DNA of 64,000 nt from Siphonodentalium dalli. Taxonomy: Eukaryota; Mollusca; Scaphopoda; Gadilida; Siphonodentaliidae. Shown piece after piece: positions 37,386 to 48,282 of this stretch (the first letter of the stretch is position 1; the number at the start of each line of letters is the position of its first letter). Below the pieces are notes generated by a model. That model saw only the letters and a program-made list of their open reading frames with translations, searched no databases and was not told the origin of the DNA. The translations under genes and the position numbers were made by a program. The stretch lies in the NCBI GenBank assembly GCA_032622095.1, contig CP136061.1:64981127-65045126 (forward strand), written 5' to 3'.

Positions 37386-37723
37386 ATTATGGAGACACTG
37401 AGTCAGTATGAGTATTCATTGCTTCAACATGTATGAACAAATCTCACCATCTAAATACCGTGACATTTCAACTTAGCTGTGAACTTAATAAAGAAATATA
37501 CAATATCACTTTCCATAATAATCAAAATAAACAGTCATAACATCGACAGCAATATGATACATGAGTGTTGCATATTTTGATCAATCATGCAAAACGCCAC
37601 TAAAATGATAAAGTAGTTTGATGTAAGCTGTTTCCTCAGCCTGTTTGCTATATATTTATCTGCATTATAGGACTGTTGGTAGGCTTTTAATGGAGTTAGG
37701 ATGGGTATTAAGCAAAGACTTAC

Positions 37724-37798
37724 ATTTGTGGATAGCTGTGAGGTTAGGGTGGACACTTTTTCTTGTGCATACTCAAGTTCTCTTCGTAATTTCCTTAT
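37724..37798 (-). CDS. NAV: NAV exon, start of the coiled coil
   Basis: Acceptor ttggtttacacag at 37799 and donor cacaaat|gtaagtctt at 37723/37724. Twenty-five codons in phase 0-0 encode IRKLRRELEYAQEK then VSTLTSQLSTN, close to the conserved NAV coiled-coil start (heptads with Leu at a/d positions). It joins PDEKQAHE without a gap. The next conserved block of the coiled coil (expected to begin Ala-His-Leu-Val) was searched for by eye on the minus strand from 37.7 kb to position 1 and not found. Confidence 0.93.
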
Positions 37799-37888
37799 CT
37801 GTGTAAACCAATTTCGTTTGGATCAGAAAATCATTTCAAATGATTCAAATAGATCTCAACCATTGGATAACTTGGATCCAAAGAGCTA

Positions 37889-38098
37889 CAGTAATGCCCA
37901 AAGCAATCGACCCCTTAACCACAGCAGAATTATGGGTAACTTTTCAGGATTTAATCGGAAATATGGCTTGTTGCCATTCATCGGAAAGCTCTCCCTGAGA
38001 GCTTTCCGATGAATGGCAACAAGCCATTTCCGACTAAATCCTGAAAGTTACCCATAATTCTGCTGTGGTTAAGGTGTCGATTACTTAGGGCATTACTG
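37889..38098. mobile_element. MITE family A, full hairpin, in a NAV intron
   Basis: TA-flanked, cagtaatgccc ... gggcattactg. It lies 90 bases upstream (in transcript order) of the acceptor of exon 37724-37798, so it is within the same intron as the polypyrimidine tract. Confidence 0.9.
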
Positions 38099-38866
38099 TA
38101 ATACATAAGTGGTTTGGAAGTGTGCAAGGGAAAAAAGAAAAGAAGATTGTGTTCAAGATAAACGCAATAAACTGATACAAGGGGAACTACTCTAAAACTT
38201 GAACCAATAGTGCAGGTTAACAGTACAAGAGTGGTAACTCTAATTTTCTGATCTAAATATGAACCTGATAAGGAAAAATAATTAAAATTTGTTGATGAAT
38301 GTGAAGTTTGATATGATAAAGGATTTTAAAGGAGTGTTCACCACATATTAGAGGACTAGGAATAATGAAATCATTTTGACAATTGCAGCAGGCTTAGATC
38401 GCTAATGATAAATAAAAATACCAACATGCAACATTGCAACAGAGAAACTTAAAGAGACATCTATCATTCCCCAAAAATAATGTTTCCAATATAGAAACAG
38501 CCATATATACAATCTCCAGAAATGATGAGCAAAACTATGAGATAACCAACTTATAAAGTTTCAATATCTGGCTTAAAAAGAAAAATAATAAACTTCTTCA
38601 AGAGACATACTCTTTCATGTACAGCAATTTTCAATTATACTACATGATATATTAATTATTCATTCAAGCCGAATCTTCAGAGATAATTGTCGCATTTTGA
38701 ACTATACAATATATTAAACAGAAAAACTTATTCTATTTTTAACTCAAATTTCATAAAAGTCTATGATAATGGTAAGAGAATTGCAGATATTGTAAATGAT
38801 GTTATTCTGTTCCATCTCAGAAAATAATTTAGAAACAAGGCAGAAAGCATATATACTCAACCTTAC

Positions 38867-38890
38867 CTCATGAGCCTGTTTCTCGTCGGG
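38867..38890 (-). CDS. NAV: NAV 24-nt microexon-sized exon
   Basis: Acceptor tattggttttcag at 38891 and donor catgag|gtaagg at 38866/38867. Eight codons in phase 0-0 encode PDEKQAHE, matching the NAV motif P-E-E-K that directly follows Y-S-T. Its small size makes it easy to miss by automated prediction. The flanking phases of exons 41901-41953 and 37724-37798 are both 0, so inclusion or skipping preserves the frame. Confidence 0.9.
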
Positions 38891-39069
38891 CTGAAAACCA
38901 ATATGAATGGATTATTAAAAACATATAATGAGGAACTTGCAGATACGTTATTCATGCAATATTTATATAAGACATATCGGGATAGAGAATATATGAAATT
39001 ATTAAATAATAAACTTTCTTACATTATATTCAATTAAGAAATAATCTCGTTGTTTAAAGAGGTATAGTA

Positions 39070-40562
39070 CACTAAATCCGGCCATTTATGGGACGATCTC
39101 CTTTTATACTCAACAGAATATATGCAACAAATGAATGAATTTGAGCCATGGATTAGTACAGGCCTCAGCTCACAAGGCGACTCGGGCGAGATTGTCGCCT
39201 TACTGTCGCTGACTTCGCCCTACCGTCGCTCTAAGGCGAAATCGAAGTCGCCTTCAATTTTAGGGGGAATTTTTTTTTCTTAATTTTTTTCTTAATTTTT
39301 TTTCAAGTTTTTTTCCCGGACATGTCTGGACATGTCCGTATATAGATGAATTGTGGCGGCCATCCCAAAAAGAAACAGACGATGCAGAGCCAAAGACCCA
39401 AGTGTTTAAAATAAAAAAATAAAATATGACCTATTGTTTTTTGTGTTGTTATTCCGTCGCCTTTGTTCCCTTTGCGGTAATGAATGTTAATCACGAATGT
39501 TTTGACACGCTGAAAACACGATGAGATGTTCGCATCTGTGTTGTTACTGACCATCGTGAGTGTCACAAATAAATGTTTTAATTAACTTAAAAGACCGCCG
39601 TCCCGCTTTTCAGATATAAAACAATTACGACATTATCAGAGTATGTACCAGGCGCTTCGGAAGTTCGTTTCGGAAACGCGTCGGACTTTTTGAAGAGACC
39701 GCGTCAGACTTTTTGAAGAGACCGACTTCCGTAAATAAAATAATGTCAAGTTTATTGCTTTAATCGGATTATACCAGTGATGTTGGCATTAATTAAGGGA
39801 GGCCATTAATTAATAAAATCTTTTGCAACTCCTTTGTTAGTTAGTCCTTATTGTTTATTTTAGCGGACACCCACATTACAGCCGTGACCAAATTAAACTT
39901 AAAAAGTTACATGCATCATCATTCATGATTCAGTCATTTCAGACTGTACAAACGTATCTTCCAAGCTGCAGTCTTGGAAATAATACTACTTTCATTTAGT
40001 TAAAAAAGTAACTATTACTGTAACTTGATAATTGTCTTGCTTAAATGATAGCTACACAAAACATTTCCAAAAATTTTAAATGTATAATAACAATTAATTA
40101 AGCTAATTTCAGATAAAGTCAAATTTTTTTAGTTTTATTTGTTATTTTATCTTTTTAAATTTTTTATTGTCAGATGTTATAAAATAAAGCAATATTTGAA
40201 AATTGTCAATTTTTGGTAGTCTCCCCACCCTGAAGTCTCCCTAAATTTCCTGAAGTCTCCCTAAATTTCCTGGAGGGAGACTTCAAGTCTCCCTGTTCTG
40301 GACCCCTAGGCTGAGGCCTGGATTAGTACAAAATACACTCATGAGCTCTATGAACGATGCAAACAACATGGTAATTATAATGAAAATGAATTTATGACTG
40401 GAGTCATAAAATAGTTTTCATTATAATTACCATGTCATGTGCATCGTTCATAGAGCACATGAGTGTATTTTTGCACTAATCCATGGCTCAAATTCATTCA
40501 TTTGTAGTATATATTCTGTTGAGTATAAAAGGAGATAGTCCCATAAATGGCCGGATTTAGTG
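39070..40562. mobile_element. Long palindromic MITE (TA target) hosting a nested hAT
   Basis: Flanked by TA. The arms match over about 90 bp at the ends (cactaaatccggccatttat / ataaatggccggatttagtg), and continue inside as an inverted repeat at 40322-40395 against 40405-40475 (cactcatgagctctatgaac...). Without the nested element the MITE is about 330 bp and almost all hairpin. Terminal CACT plus TA suggests a Tc1/mariner-type source. It lies in the NAV intron between 41.9 and 38.9 kb. Confidence 0.85.
39159..40320. mobile_element. hAT-type element (CAGGCCTCAGC ends), nested
   Basis: Exact 8-bp duplication GATTAGTA (39151-39158, 40321-40328) and ends CAGGCCTCAGC / GCTGAGGCCTG. Subterminal 'aaggcgac/gtcgcc' clusters on the left and 'agtctccct' repeats on the right. 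No intact transposase; the short ORF inside has no family resemblance. Same family as 60438-61375. Confidence 0.9.
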
Positions 40563-40878
40563 TACAGTACCCATTTAAAGGCATCATGCCGAATTAGTAA
40601 CTCCTAAATATTGATTATAGTTATATCTCAGTCTGAAAAATATCAACCTAAAAAATTCAATTTGAGTAAGAAATATCATTAAATATTGGGAAATTTATTG
40701 TGATGTTGCATCAATGTCGCATGTTGCCATGACGATATTTCTACACTCAATGTTCACTTCTGCCCTAATGTAATTACACTATTTAAATAGGCTAGCATTT
40801 AGAAACCAAAATACTAGAGAAAATGAATAGGATGTAATTATTCTCTGGATCATGCTTCTCATGGAGTTATCAATGCTA

Positions 40879-40986
40879 CAGTAATGCCCTAAATAATCGA
40901 CTCCTTAACCACAGCAGAATTATGGGCAATTTTTCAGGATTTAGTCGGAAATATAGCTTGTTGCCATTCATCGGAAAGCTCTCACT
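40879..40986. mobile_element. MITE family A, left arm only
   Basis: Starts at the canonical end after TA and stops at the tip (gctctcactg|ta). The break leaves 'ctgta', which mimics the normal right end. Confidence 0.85.
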
Positions 40987-41353
40987 GTATATAAGAAGCA
41001 ACATATTATGATTAACCATCAGTAAGAGAATAATAAATTTCTATCAATTTAAATATAAAGCAAGAATTATAGAACAGTGTTCGAATTATTATGTGTTGCA
41101 GTTACTAATGAAAGGGGCTGAATAGATGAAATATGAAGCTACGTAACAAAATGGTTGCTATTTAAAACTAGAATTTGAAATGTTAAGTCATTACAACAGC
41201 TTCCACAAAATTCCCAACTCTTTAAAAACTTGAAACTTCACACTTCAATTTATGGAGCTGCTTTAATTAAAATTTAATAAGTACGTACCAGTATATGTAA
41301 TTAAATCTTCCTTACGTGAACATTTGAATTATTTCCAAAATACACTATATAAA

Positions 41354-41853
41354 CCCTTTCTATACTAAATACACATTGACGAGTAGTATCATTCACAATT
41401 CTTAACTATTTCTATACTAAATAGATTCTCACACACAGTTATAAAAGGATACATTGTTATGGAAATGTTATGGCATATAACATGTTCAACAAACAACCTG
41501 GTCATTTGTTGAACTTATTGTCTGAATATTTCCCACCAATTCAGCTGACCAATTATTATAAATCCTTCTGCACTTCGTAGGTGCAAGCAGCAATTCTGCA
41601 TAATATCACACCGTGCAATGGTGGGAGCCAAAAGTCTCTGGCACGAAAATGATTAAAAGCATAAGTTAAAATTATATTATACATGTTGTTCCAACGAATT
41701 TTTTAATTCTTCTTTGTGGCGTTGTATAGAGCCATATTTTTGCACTTATATTATCCGTCTGCTTAATTTTCCTGAAAACTCCTCCAAATGAACAGACCAT
41801 TCCAATGTATCCTTTTATAACTGAGAGCGAGAGTCTATTTAGTATAGAAAGGG
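41354..41853. mobile_element. MITE family B, compound copy with two left ends
   Basis: Left ends at 41354 (ccctttctatactaaatac) and about 41404 (ctatttctatactaaatag), a single right end (tagtatagaaaggg|TTAA), and about 200 bases of unrelated DNA (about 41540-41740) in the right half. It ends 47 bases before a NAV exon. Confidence 0.7.
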
Positions 41854-41900
41854 TTAAGTATTGTGAATGATAATTTGGATAAACTTGACTAATAACTTAC

Positions 41901-41953
41901 CGTAGAGTAGACAGATGATGAGGAAGACACTAGCGACAGGTTTGATCCGTGAA
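41901..41953 (-). CDS. NAV: NAV exon, conserved Ser-rich 'LSLVSS...VYST' segment
   Basis: Acceptor ttgtttctgcag at 41954 and donor tctacg|gtaagtta at 41900/41901. Two bases plus 17 codons give phase 1 in, phase 0 out. It encodes HGSNLSLVSSSSSVYST, which matches the conserved segment just before the coiled coil in animal NAV2/NAV3. This is the strongest family signature in the window, together with the next two exons. It lies immediately right of a family B MITE, about 50 bases from the MITE's right end. Confidence 0.92.
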
Positions 41954-42264
41954 CTGCAGAAACAATCAATTCAATTAATCTAACATTCAACGAAAATTCC
42001 ATTTTGTTGTTGAATACAGATGTAAATATATAATAATGTCATCTGCTGAGAATTACTCACCAGGGGTGCCAGAACAGGGGGCAGCTTCATCCTATTGCCT
42101 TCAATTCGGTGCTGAATGGCAGAAATAAACCCAGAAAATCTTTAATATATTGCCCTTAAGTCTCATTCAGACGTTTACGTTGTGTTGGTCCATTGCGATG
42201 ATAATTTATGCGTTATGGCTTGAGTTGTGTCCAAAATATAGAATATCTCCGTTGTGTGCATTAA

Positions 42265-42700
42265 CCCTTTACCCAACAGAAGGGCCCTGTGCCAATGCAT
42301 TCTCTTATATATGCGAGTCAACCATAGGTCGCCTCGCAGATATAAGAGAATGCATTGGCCTAACATTTTTTCATCACTTGTTATTATTTTTTACAATTTT
42401 AATGATTATTTCTTATATTCTTTAACAGACTTATTTTGTAGGTTTAGTGCCAGGGAATCTTACATTTTTCATGGACATCAAAATTATTACTATGAATACT
42501 TGGTGATAGTTTTGAGTTATAACATGCCCCTAAAGTTTTATCCAGTATGTTTTTATAATTCGTTATAGCATGCTTAAGCATACCCCAAAAAAATTCAACA
42601 CAAATTTTTTTTTTTTTTAATTTAAAAAAACAAATTTTTAGGGCCAATTTTACAGACCGTAAAATCGAGCCAATGAGATCGGCCCCTGGCACTCAAAGGG
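42265..42700. mobile_element. MITE family C variant with mismatched right end
   Basis: Left end as in 36318-36672 (ccctttacccaacagaag), right end ggcccctggcactcaaaggg|TTAA, which is different. One hairpin only. Confidence 0.75.
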
Positions 42701-43414
42701 TTAAAAGAAAATATATCCATTCACCCAACATTAGCTTGATACTTGAAATTGGGTAGAATACTGTTTTGAATGGCGCAAACTTTAATTTTCTGTATTTTCA
42801 ACTGTCCATTTCTGAATGTCCTGCAGCCCTTGTCATTGATTGGTCCTGGCACCTCTGATGGTATGGTGTTATTTACTAGGAGAAACTTTCTCAAAAGAGG
42901 CTCTCAAATCAGCTGGCTTATTATCAATGAAAGGGAGGTAACTGAACATAATCAAATGACAACAGATTAATACAAGGGGAGTAATTCTACATGATTATGG
43001 ACATAAATGGTCTGAACTTACAGTACTTATTACAGAGACTCTGAACACTAAACTCAATTTTGACTAAGCTAATGTTTTCAATGAAGTTGAAATAATCTAC
43101 ACAATGTTGATGTGACTTTTTATAAATCGACTTGCTTCTTTGTTTGTGAAAGTACTAAATTATGTCCCAGCATAATCTGGTGTTGAGATATCGGGAGAAA
43201 TCTTTTCCAGAATTATTACTGGAATTATTTCTATATCCCAGCAAATCTACGATCCTTTTCTTTCATCATTGGCTTAAAATTGTTATGAAATAAAATACTC
43301 TCCTGTCGAAGGAAAGATAATGACCAGCTAGACAGCAAATATAACATGAAGATAAAATGCTACACTATGGCACTTGTCTTGGATGGCCCAAGATACAACC
43401 AGCAGCATGCATTA

Positions 43415-44161
43415 AGCTGGTTACACATGGGCGCGGCGCGGCCGACGCGGTTATCTAGCGAATAAACTTTTTGTCTTCGCCGCGTGAGTGTGTCGCTTTC
43501 ACATGGCAGCGGCAGAATACTTATAAACGCCCGAAGTATTGTGTTTCATAACATGATTTCTAGAATGGAGGCAGTGTCTGATGACACACTTGTTATAATA
43601 GTGCTAGCATATTTGTATCGACAACGGAAAAAGAAGAGAAATAGAAGGTTTTGGGTACACCCAATTAATAAGAAGAGATACTTACATGGTGTGTTTAATC
43701 ATTTATACCGTGAACTCTATTCAGATGAGGACAAATTTATACAATACTTTAGAACGTCAAAGGAACAGTTCGCACGGATACTGTTCTTCATCGAAGATGA
43801 TATAAAGAAAGAATACAGGGTGCGGAAGCCAATCAGCCCACAACAAAGGTTAAATTATATTATGACATTGTGCAGCTGAGAGAACTGTTGTGTAAGGGCT
43901 AAATTCGCAGAACGTATTTATATAATTTTTAGAGATTTCCCTTAAAATTGAGGTTGTACTACATGACTCAATGACTATGTGTGGAATGCTTTGATCTGAC
44001 AGTGATTCGTCGTGCGATCGCTCTGCAAAATGGCTCACGGTTCCATTGAAAATAATCGCGCCGCTCATTAAAAATATCGCCGCGCCGCGCCAATGTGTAA
44101 GGTCCCGTGCTTCATGACAACACAAACTCGATCGTCCGGCCGCGCCCATGTGTAAGCGGCT
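43415..44161 (+). mobile_element. PIF/Harbinger element, internally deleted
   Basis: 747 bp flanked by TTA duplications (43412-43414 and 44162-44164), the 3-bp target size of Harbinger elements. The terminal inverted repeats differ at only a few bases: left agctggttacacatgggcgc, right complement aagccgcttacacatgggcgc (about 23 bp, GC-rich). It contains the N-terminus of a HARBI1-like transposase, then about 280 bases of non-coding right end. It sits in the NAV intron between the exons at 45.2 and 41.9 kb. Confidence 0.88.
43565..43879 (+). pseudogene. Truncated Harbinger transposase N-terminus (104 aa)
   Basis: Starting at the ATG reading MEAVSDDTLVIIVLAYLYRQ, the product has a basic run (RQRKKKRNRRFWVHPINKKR) and FNHLYRELYSDEDKFIQYF, a familiar pattern of HARBI1-type transposases (family knowledge). 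An earlier in-frame ATG exists at 43484. Full-length proteins are about 350-400 aa. This one breaks off after ISPQQRL, exactly before the DDE catalytic domain, so it has no nuclease activity. The short frame remains free of stops. Confidence 0.85.
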
Positions 44162-45198
44162 TTAAGGCAACGAAAGTCATATGATTAGAACGTTTAAAAG
44201 TGGTAGGCAAATGCATAACATTTTGTATAAATATTTGCTTTATTTGAAAGTCAAGCCAGAAGCTGATAATTTGTTTTGCTCAAATCATAATAAAGTAAAA
44301 TTCTCCATGCTGCTGTCTGTATTTATAAAGCATGAAACATGCAAAAATAGTCAAATGTAATTTATTCTAAAATGTTTTCATCACATGTATACATATATAT
44401 ATATATCCAACTGTATGGAAACTTGTTTTCACTTTTTTTTTAGTATAAACTCAAAAAATGAGATTGAGAATAGAGGTATGAAGAAATGAGATAAATGACA
44501 AAAATTTAATAAATTGATAACACACTGATATTGAATAATATAGAGAAAGTCATTGTTGAATTTTCAGATAAAAAGTATATTTTTTAAAGCAATATATGCT
44601 ATTTATTATTTTTGCAACACAGCAACTGTAAAAGATTGGGAAAAAGAAAGTAAGTCATAAGTTATGCAAAAATAAAATTTAGTAGCAAAATATATTAAGG
44701 GAAAATAAAATGATCAGCTTTGAAAATGGCAACAATTAACTGAAGTTTGAGCATATTATCTGAGCGCAGCAATTAAACTTTAAAACAGAAGGGTTTACAT
44801 AATTATGGGCAGCGGCATAGTTAAGAGCAGAAAACATTGCCTCAGCACAAATTTCAGACTGGACTCAAAGGCAACTTCTCAGAGGATTCTCTAATTTACA
44901 TGCCATTGGCATGGCTAGTCTATTTGAAAGCTTGCACGTTTATTTCTGATCAATTAGCGTGAAATAGCGCAAAATACCTGAAAAAAAAAGGGTTTTCACA
45001 AGTAACAAGCCACTCATGGAAAATTGTCATTTCCTTGCAGCCAAACGATGCTCATACGTTAAGCTAGCCAGACTTAGGTTATTATACCATATAAGCTTAC
45101 ATATCCAAGATGATGAAGAAAAGTCTAAAGCGATGCCAAGGTTAGATTAAAAAAAATGAGTAAATGCTGCAACATTTGAGTCCAGTCGCTATACTTAC
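44162..45198 (-). other. NAV intron, no feature
   Basis: AT-rich intronic DNA with a short (AT)n at 44393-44404; no MITE recognised. Confidence 0.6.
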
Positions 45199-45252
45199 CA
45201 AAGTCCCAGTAATCACAATAATCATAATCCGGGGACGAAGACTTATTCCAGC
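45199..45252 (-). CDS. NAV: NAV small exon, 54 nt
   Basis: Splice signals are clean: acceptor tgcaaacgcag at 45253 and donor ctttg|gtaagtat at 45198/45199. It begins with two bases (GC) that complete the codon left by the large exon, and ends with one base taken up by exon 41901-41953. It therefore has symmetric phase 1-1 and could be skipped without breaking the frame. It encodes WNKSSSPDYDYCDYWDF, an unusually Asp/Tyr/Trp-rich peptide I do not recognise from vertebrate NAVs. It may be lineage-specific or an alternatively spliced cassette. Confidence 0.78.
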
Positions 45253-45818
45253 CTGCGTTTGCATAAAAATGAAAAGTAAAACTTCAATCATCTAAACTAT
45301 ATATAAACGGATGGCATTCAGATGGAAAAAAACAAACAACATGAGAATATATGAGTGTGGAATCCATTCAAATGAACAAGAGATTTATTAACTTGGAACA
45401 CATTCATATCATGCAGTACCAACTCTCCTGAGTCATAAAATAATTCCAGTGCCGAGACACTCCTACCTGCTATCTTTAATAATATCTTTGCATGAGTTTT
45501 CAGCACAATATCAATTGGAATTGCACTTGAAACGTTATGAGGTAATTTGGAAATCTCGGTGGGATATGTGTCTTCATGAGTAGCACTGGAACAATACAGG
45601 AGTGTTGCTACCTATAAAAGTCTCAATCATCATTTCACTGAGATTTCATCAAAGATCTGAAGCCAATGAAGCATATTCACACTGAGAAGAAAATATGAAT
45701 TTAAATTTAGGCCACAATATTTAATTTGATAGTTTCTCGTAAAGTTCTTTTCAATGTAAATATATTCTTCATGGCATTAAAATTGTTTTTTTCTTGTAAC
45801 CAAGAAGTGCTGGCACAA

Positions 45819-45963
45819 GCCTGAGATTACAGTGCTTGTCATTTGCAGAATGAGGTCCCCAGAGGGTGAATTTAGTGATGCTAGCCCAGTATGTGGGATA
45901 GCGTCACTAAATTCACCCTCTGGGGACCTCATTCTGCAAATGACAGTCACACTAAGATCAGGC
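45819..45963. mobile_element. Family D, short form (one hairpin with outer ends)
   Basis: gcctgagattacagtgcttg ... cagtcacactaagatcaggc around one near-perfect hairpin. It lies in the NAV intron between 46.7 and 45.3 kb. Confidence 0.78.
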
Positions 45964-46344
45964 TAATTGTGCTGGCACAGACAAAATCTTGATGTCATTC
46001 TGCAGAAAATAAACCAATGTTTGTAGTAGTTTATTTTCTCATTTCTTCCTGGTTTACAAGAGAAAAACATTTTTATTTCATACTTTCTAAGAACCTATTA
46101 GTACTTATAACCCATTAAGTGTGTCAGATGATGATATTGCAGTCAGTTTCTACAATTTTAATAAGGTAAATGTTTTATGTTCATAAACATGCCACCTAAT
46201 TTTGACTTTGAATTCAAACAGTATCATTAGTTAGGAAAAGATGTCGAGTTTTACTATGAATAAAAATCAGTGGCATTTAGTCTTTTTTGAGAAAATGAAA
46301 TTTCTGATTATCAAAAAAATTGCTAACGTGAGGATCTACCTTAA

Positions 46345-46599
46345 CATTTTCATGACTGCAGCTTTCTGAAATTTTGCGAAAACCCTGTGCCAATGTCTTT
46401 TCTTATATAAGCGAGTCTCCCATAGAGTGCCTCGCATATATAAGAGAATGCATTGGCCTAACAATATTTACATTGTCGTTGTAAGCCAGTGCATTCTCTT
46501 ATATATGTGAGGCTCCCTATGGGAGACTCGTATATATAAGAGAATGCACTGGCACACGGTCTTTAATGCTGCAATAGAGTAGCTCCCATCATGAAAGGG
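46345..46599. mobile_element. MITE family C, complete, beside the NAV large exon
   Basis: TTAA|cattttcatgactgcagct ... gctcccatcatgaaaggg|TTAA. It lies in the 1.5-kb intron, 149 bases downstream of exon 46748-48282. Confidence 0.85.
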
Positions 46600-46747
46600 T
46601 TAATTTTCCTGAGTTTTCTCTGCTATGTTAATATATATATTTCAACAATTAATATCAGCGATAAAAAAGTCAAAATTTCAGTGAAATGATTTCAATAACT
46701 CTGTATGGAACAAACAACTAGATCAGGACAACCACGATATAACTTAC

Positions 46748-48282
46748 AACTTCGTTCGTCATCTTGGTTCGCTTTAGACAGGGGCAGACCATTGACGGGT
46801 TGTGTGTTCGATCTTACGATACACGCTTGACCACCATTGTTGCAGACAACACTGTGATATGACGTCATTGGGAACGTGAATCGTGATGAGTTTGAGCCAT
46901 TGCTCGGTGTTGGTGAAACAGCCTGATTATTAATTTGAGTGAATGAACTTGTGCGAGTGAGATCATCTGATTGCGGCCCTTGATTTGTCGGATACGCTCG
47001 TTCCGATTGAGTAGACTTAACACTATTTGATCGATGAAGCCCTGAGTTGAATGAGTTGTCTCTGGCGAGAATTCTGGCACTGGCACCACTGAGAGCTCGG
47101 GCCTGCTGAATCTGCGCATGGATATTAGCAGACGAGGCTATAGATTCGGCATCAGACTCGGGTATGCCATCGATACCATTAGGTGCTTTAACCCACGGTC
47201 CGTTAACGGCCGAGTTTCGTGGACTGATGTACCCGTTAACGTTTTGTGGATTCACCTTAATTGCAGCATATGGACTGTTTTTTTCATTTTTACTAAATGT
47301 GGCATGAGGGTTTGAAATGATGGTACTATTACAAATGATGGTGTTATCACCTTGTGTCCGCGTCTGACTCAGACCCGCCTTGTTTGTGAACAATCGTCGT
47401 CGTCCAGCACTGTTCGCTTTCATATCACCGTCCATATGTGCAGACCCTGTTGATCTGCTAGTCGGAAGACTTCTCTTTCTTTCATCAGACCCAGAATACT
47501 CAACGTCACTTTGCGTTTCTCGACCATTCGGCGTGCTCGTTTTTGGTCCACATCCTGATCGTGGATAACCAGGCGGAACCATTCCACTTTCCATCTGCTT
47601 CATGGGTGATCCGACTGATTGCTTCGACCCATTACTCTTGTTGCTTCCAGCTGACGACGTACTGACATTACTCAATGGTCGACGGAAGTACTGGCCAGCA
47701 GTAGCAACATTACCGTTCCTCATGTTCTGCATCCGTCTAACATTGACGTCCATCAGATGAGATTGATCAGTGTTTGTTTCTGAATCACATTTCAACGAAC
47801 CTCCGTACGGGCTCTCCTCAGTTTCGGCATATGTCGACCCACCGTCAGTCTTATAAAAATTTGAAAATTCTGGATGCGATAGTTTTCTAAGTGAACCATA
47901 GCCTTGCTCATTCCTTCGGAACTGAAATGGCTCATAGCCGCTGCACACAGAGTATGCATAGTCACTGGCAGTGTCACTATAGCTGCTACTATAGAGCTTA
48001 TTGCTCTGTGGGAAGGAGTATTTCCTCCACCCACTGTATATACCAGAGTCGCTGTTGTAATCATTTCCCATATACGCACTAGTACCCAAATTTGGAACCC
48101 TTTTCCCAGGGATAGGCAATCCAGTTGAATAGCTTCCTGGAACATTTCGATTTCTTTTTAAGCTGTTGAAACCACCACCACCATTTTGATTGGTAACTTG
48201 TTGTTGGATGTTTTCGTCCGTACTGATTTCATCGATCGTCTCGCTAATCTCCCCGCTGCTGATGGAGCTGTCATCGTCAAAA
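46748..48282 (-). CDS. NAV: NAV large Ser-rich central exon (about 511 codons)
   Basis: This is the only long ORF in the window. The acceptor is tttcatttcag at 48283; one base completes the previous codon. The donor is gaagtt|gtaagt at 46747/46748, leaving one base. It opens with an acidic motif, FDDDSSISSGEISETIDEIS, which resembles the SSG-SDT-D-STDD motif of NAV proteins. The product is disordered and rich in Ser, Asn and Gly, with a Tyr/Ser segment (SSSYSDTASDYAYSVCSGYE), a basic patch (GRRRLFTNK) and a likely helical stretch (NIHAQIQQARALSGASARIL). The ATG seen at the 5' end of the open frame overlaps the intron and is not the true start. No membrane segment or enzyme motif is present. 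It fits the cytoskeleton-binding middle region; no precise EB1-binding SxIP motif was confirmed. Confidence 0.87.
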
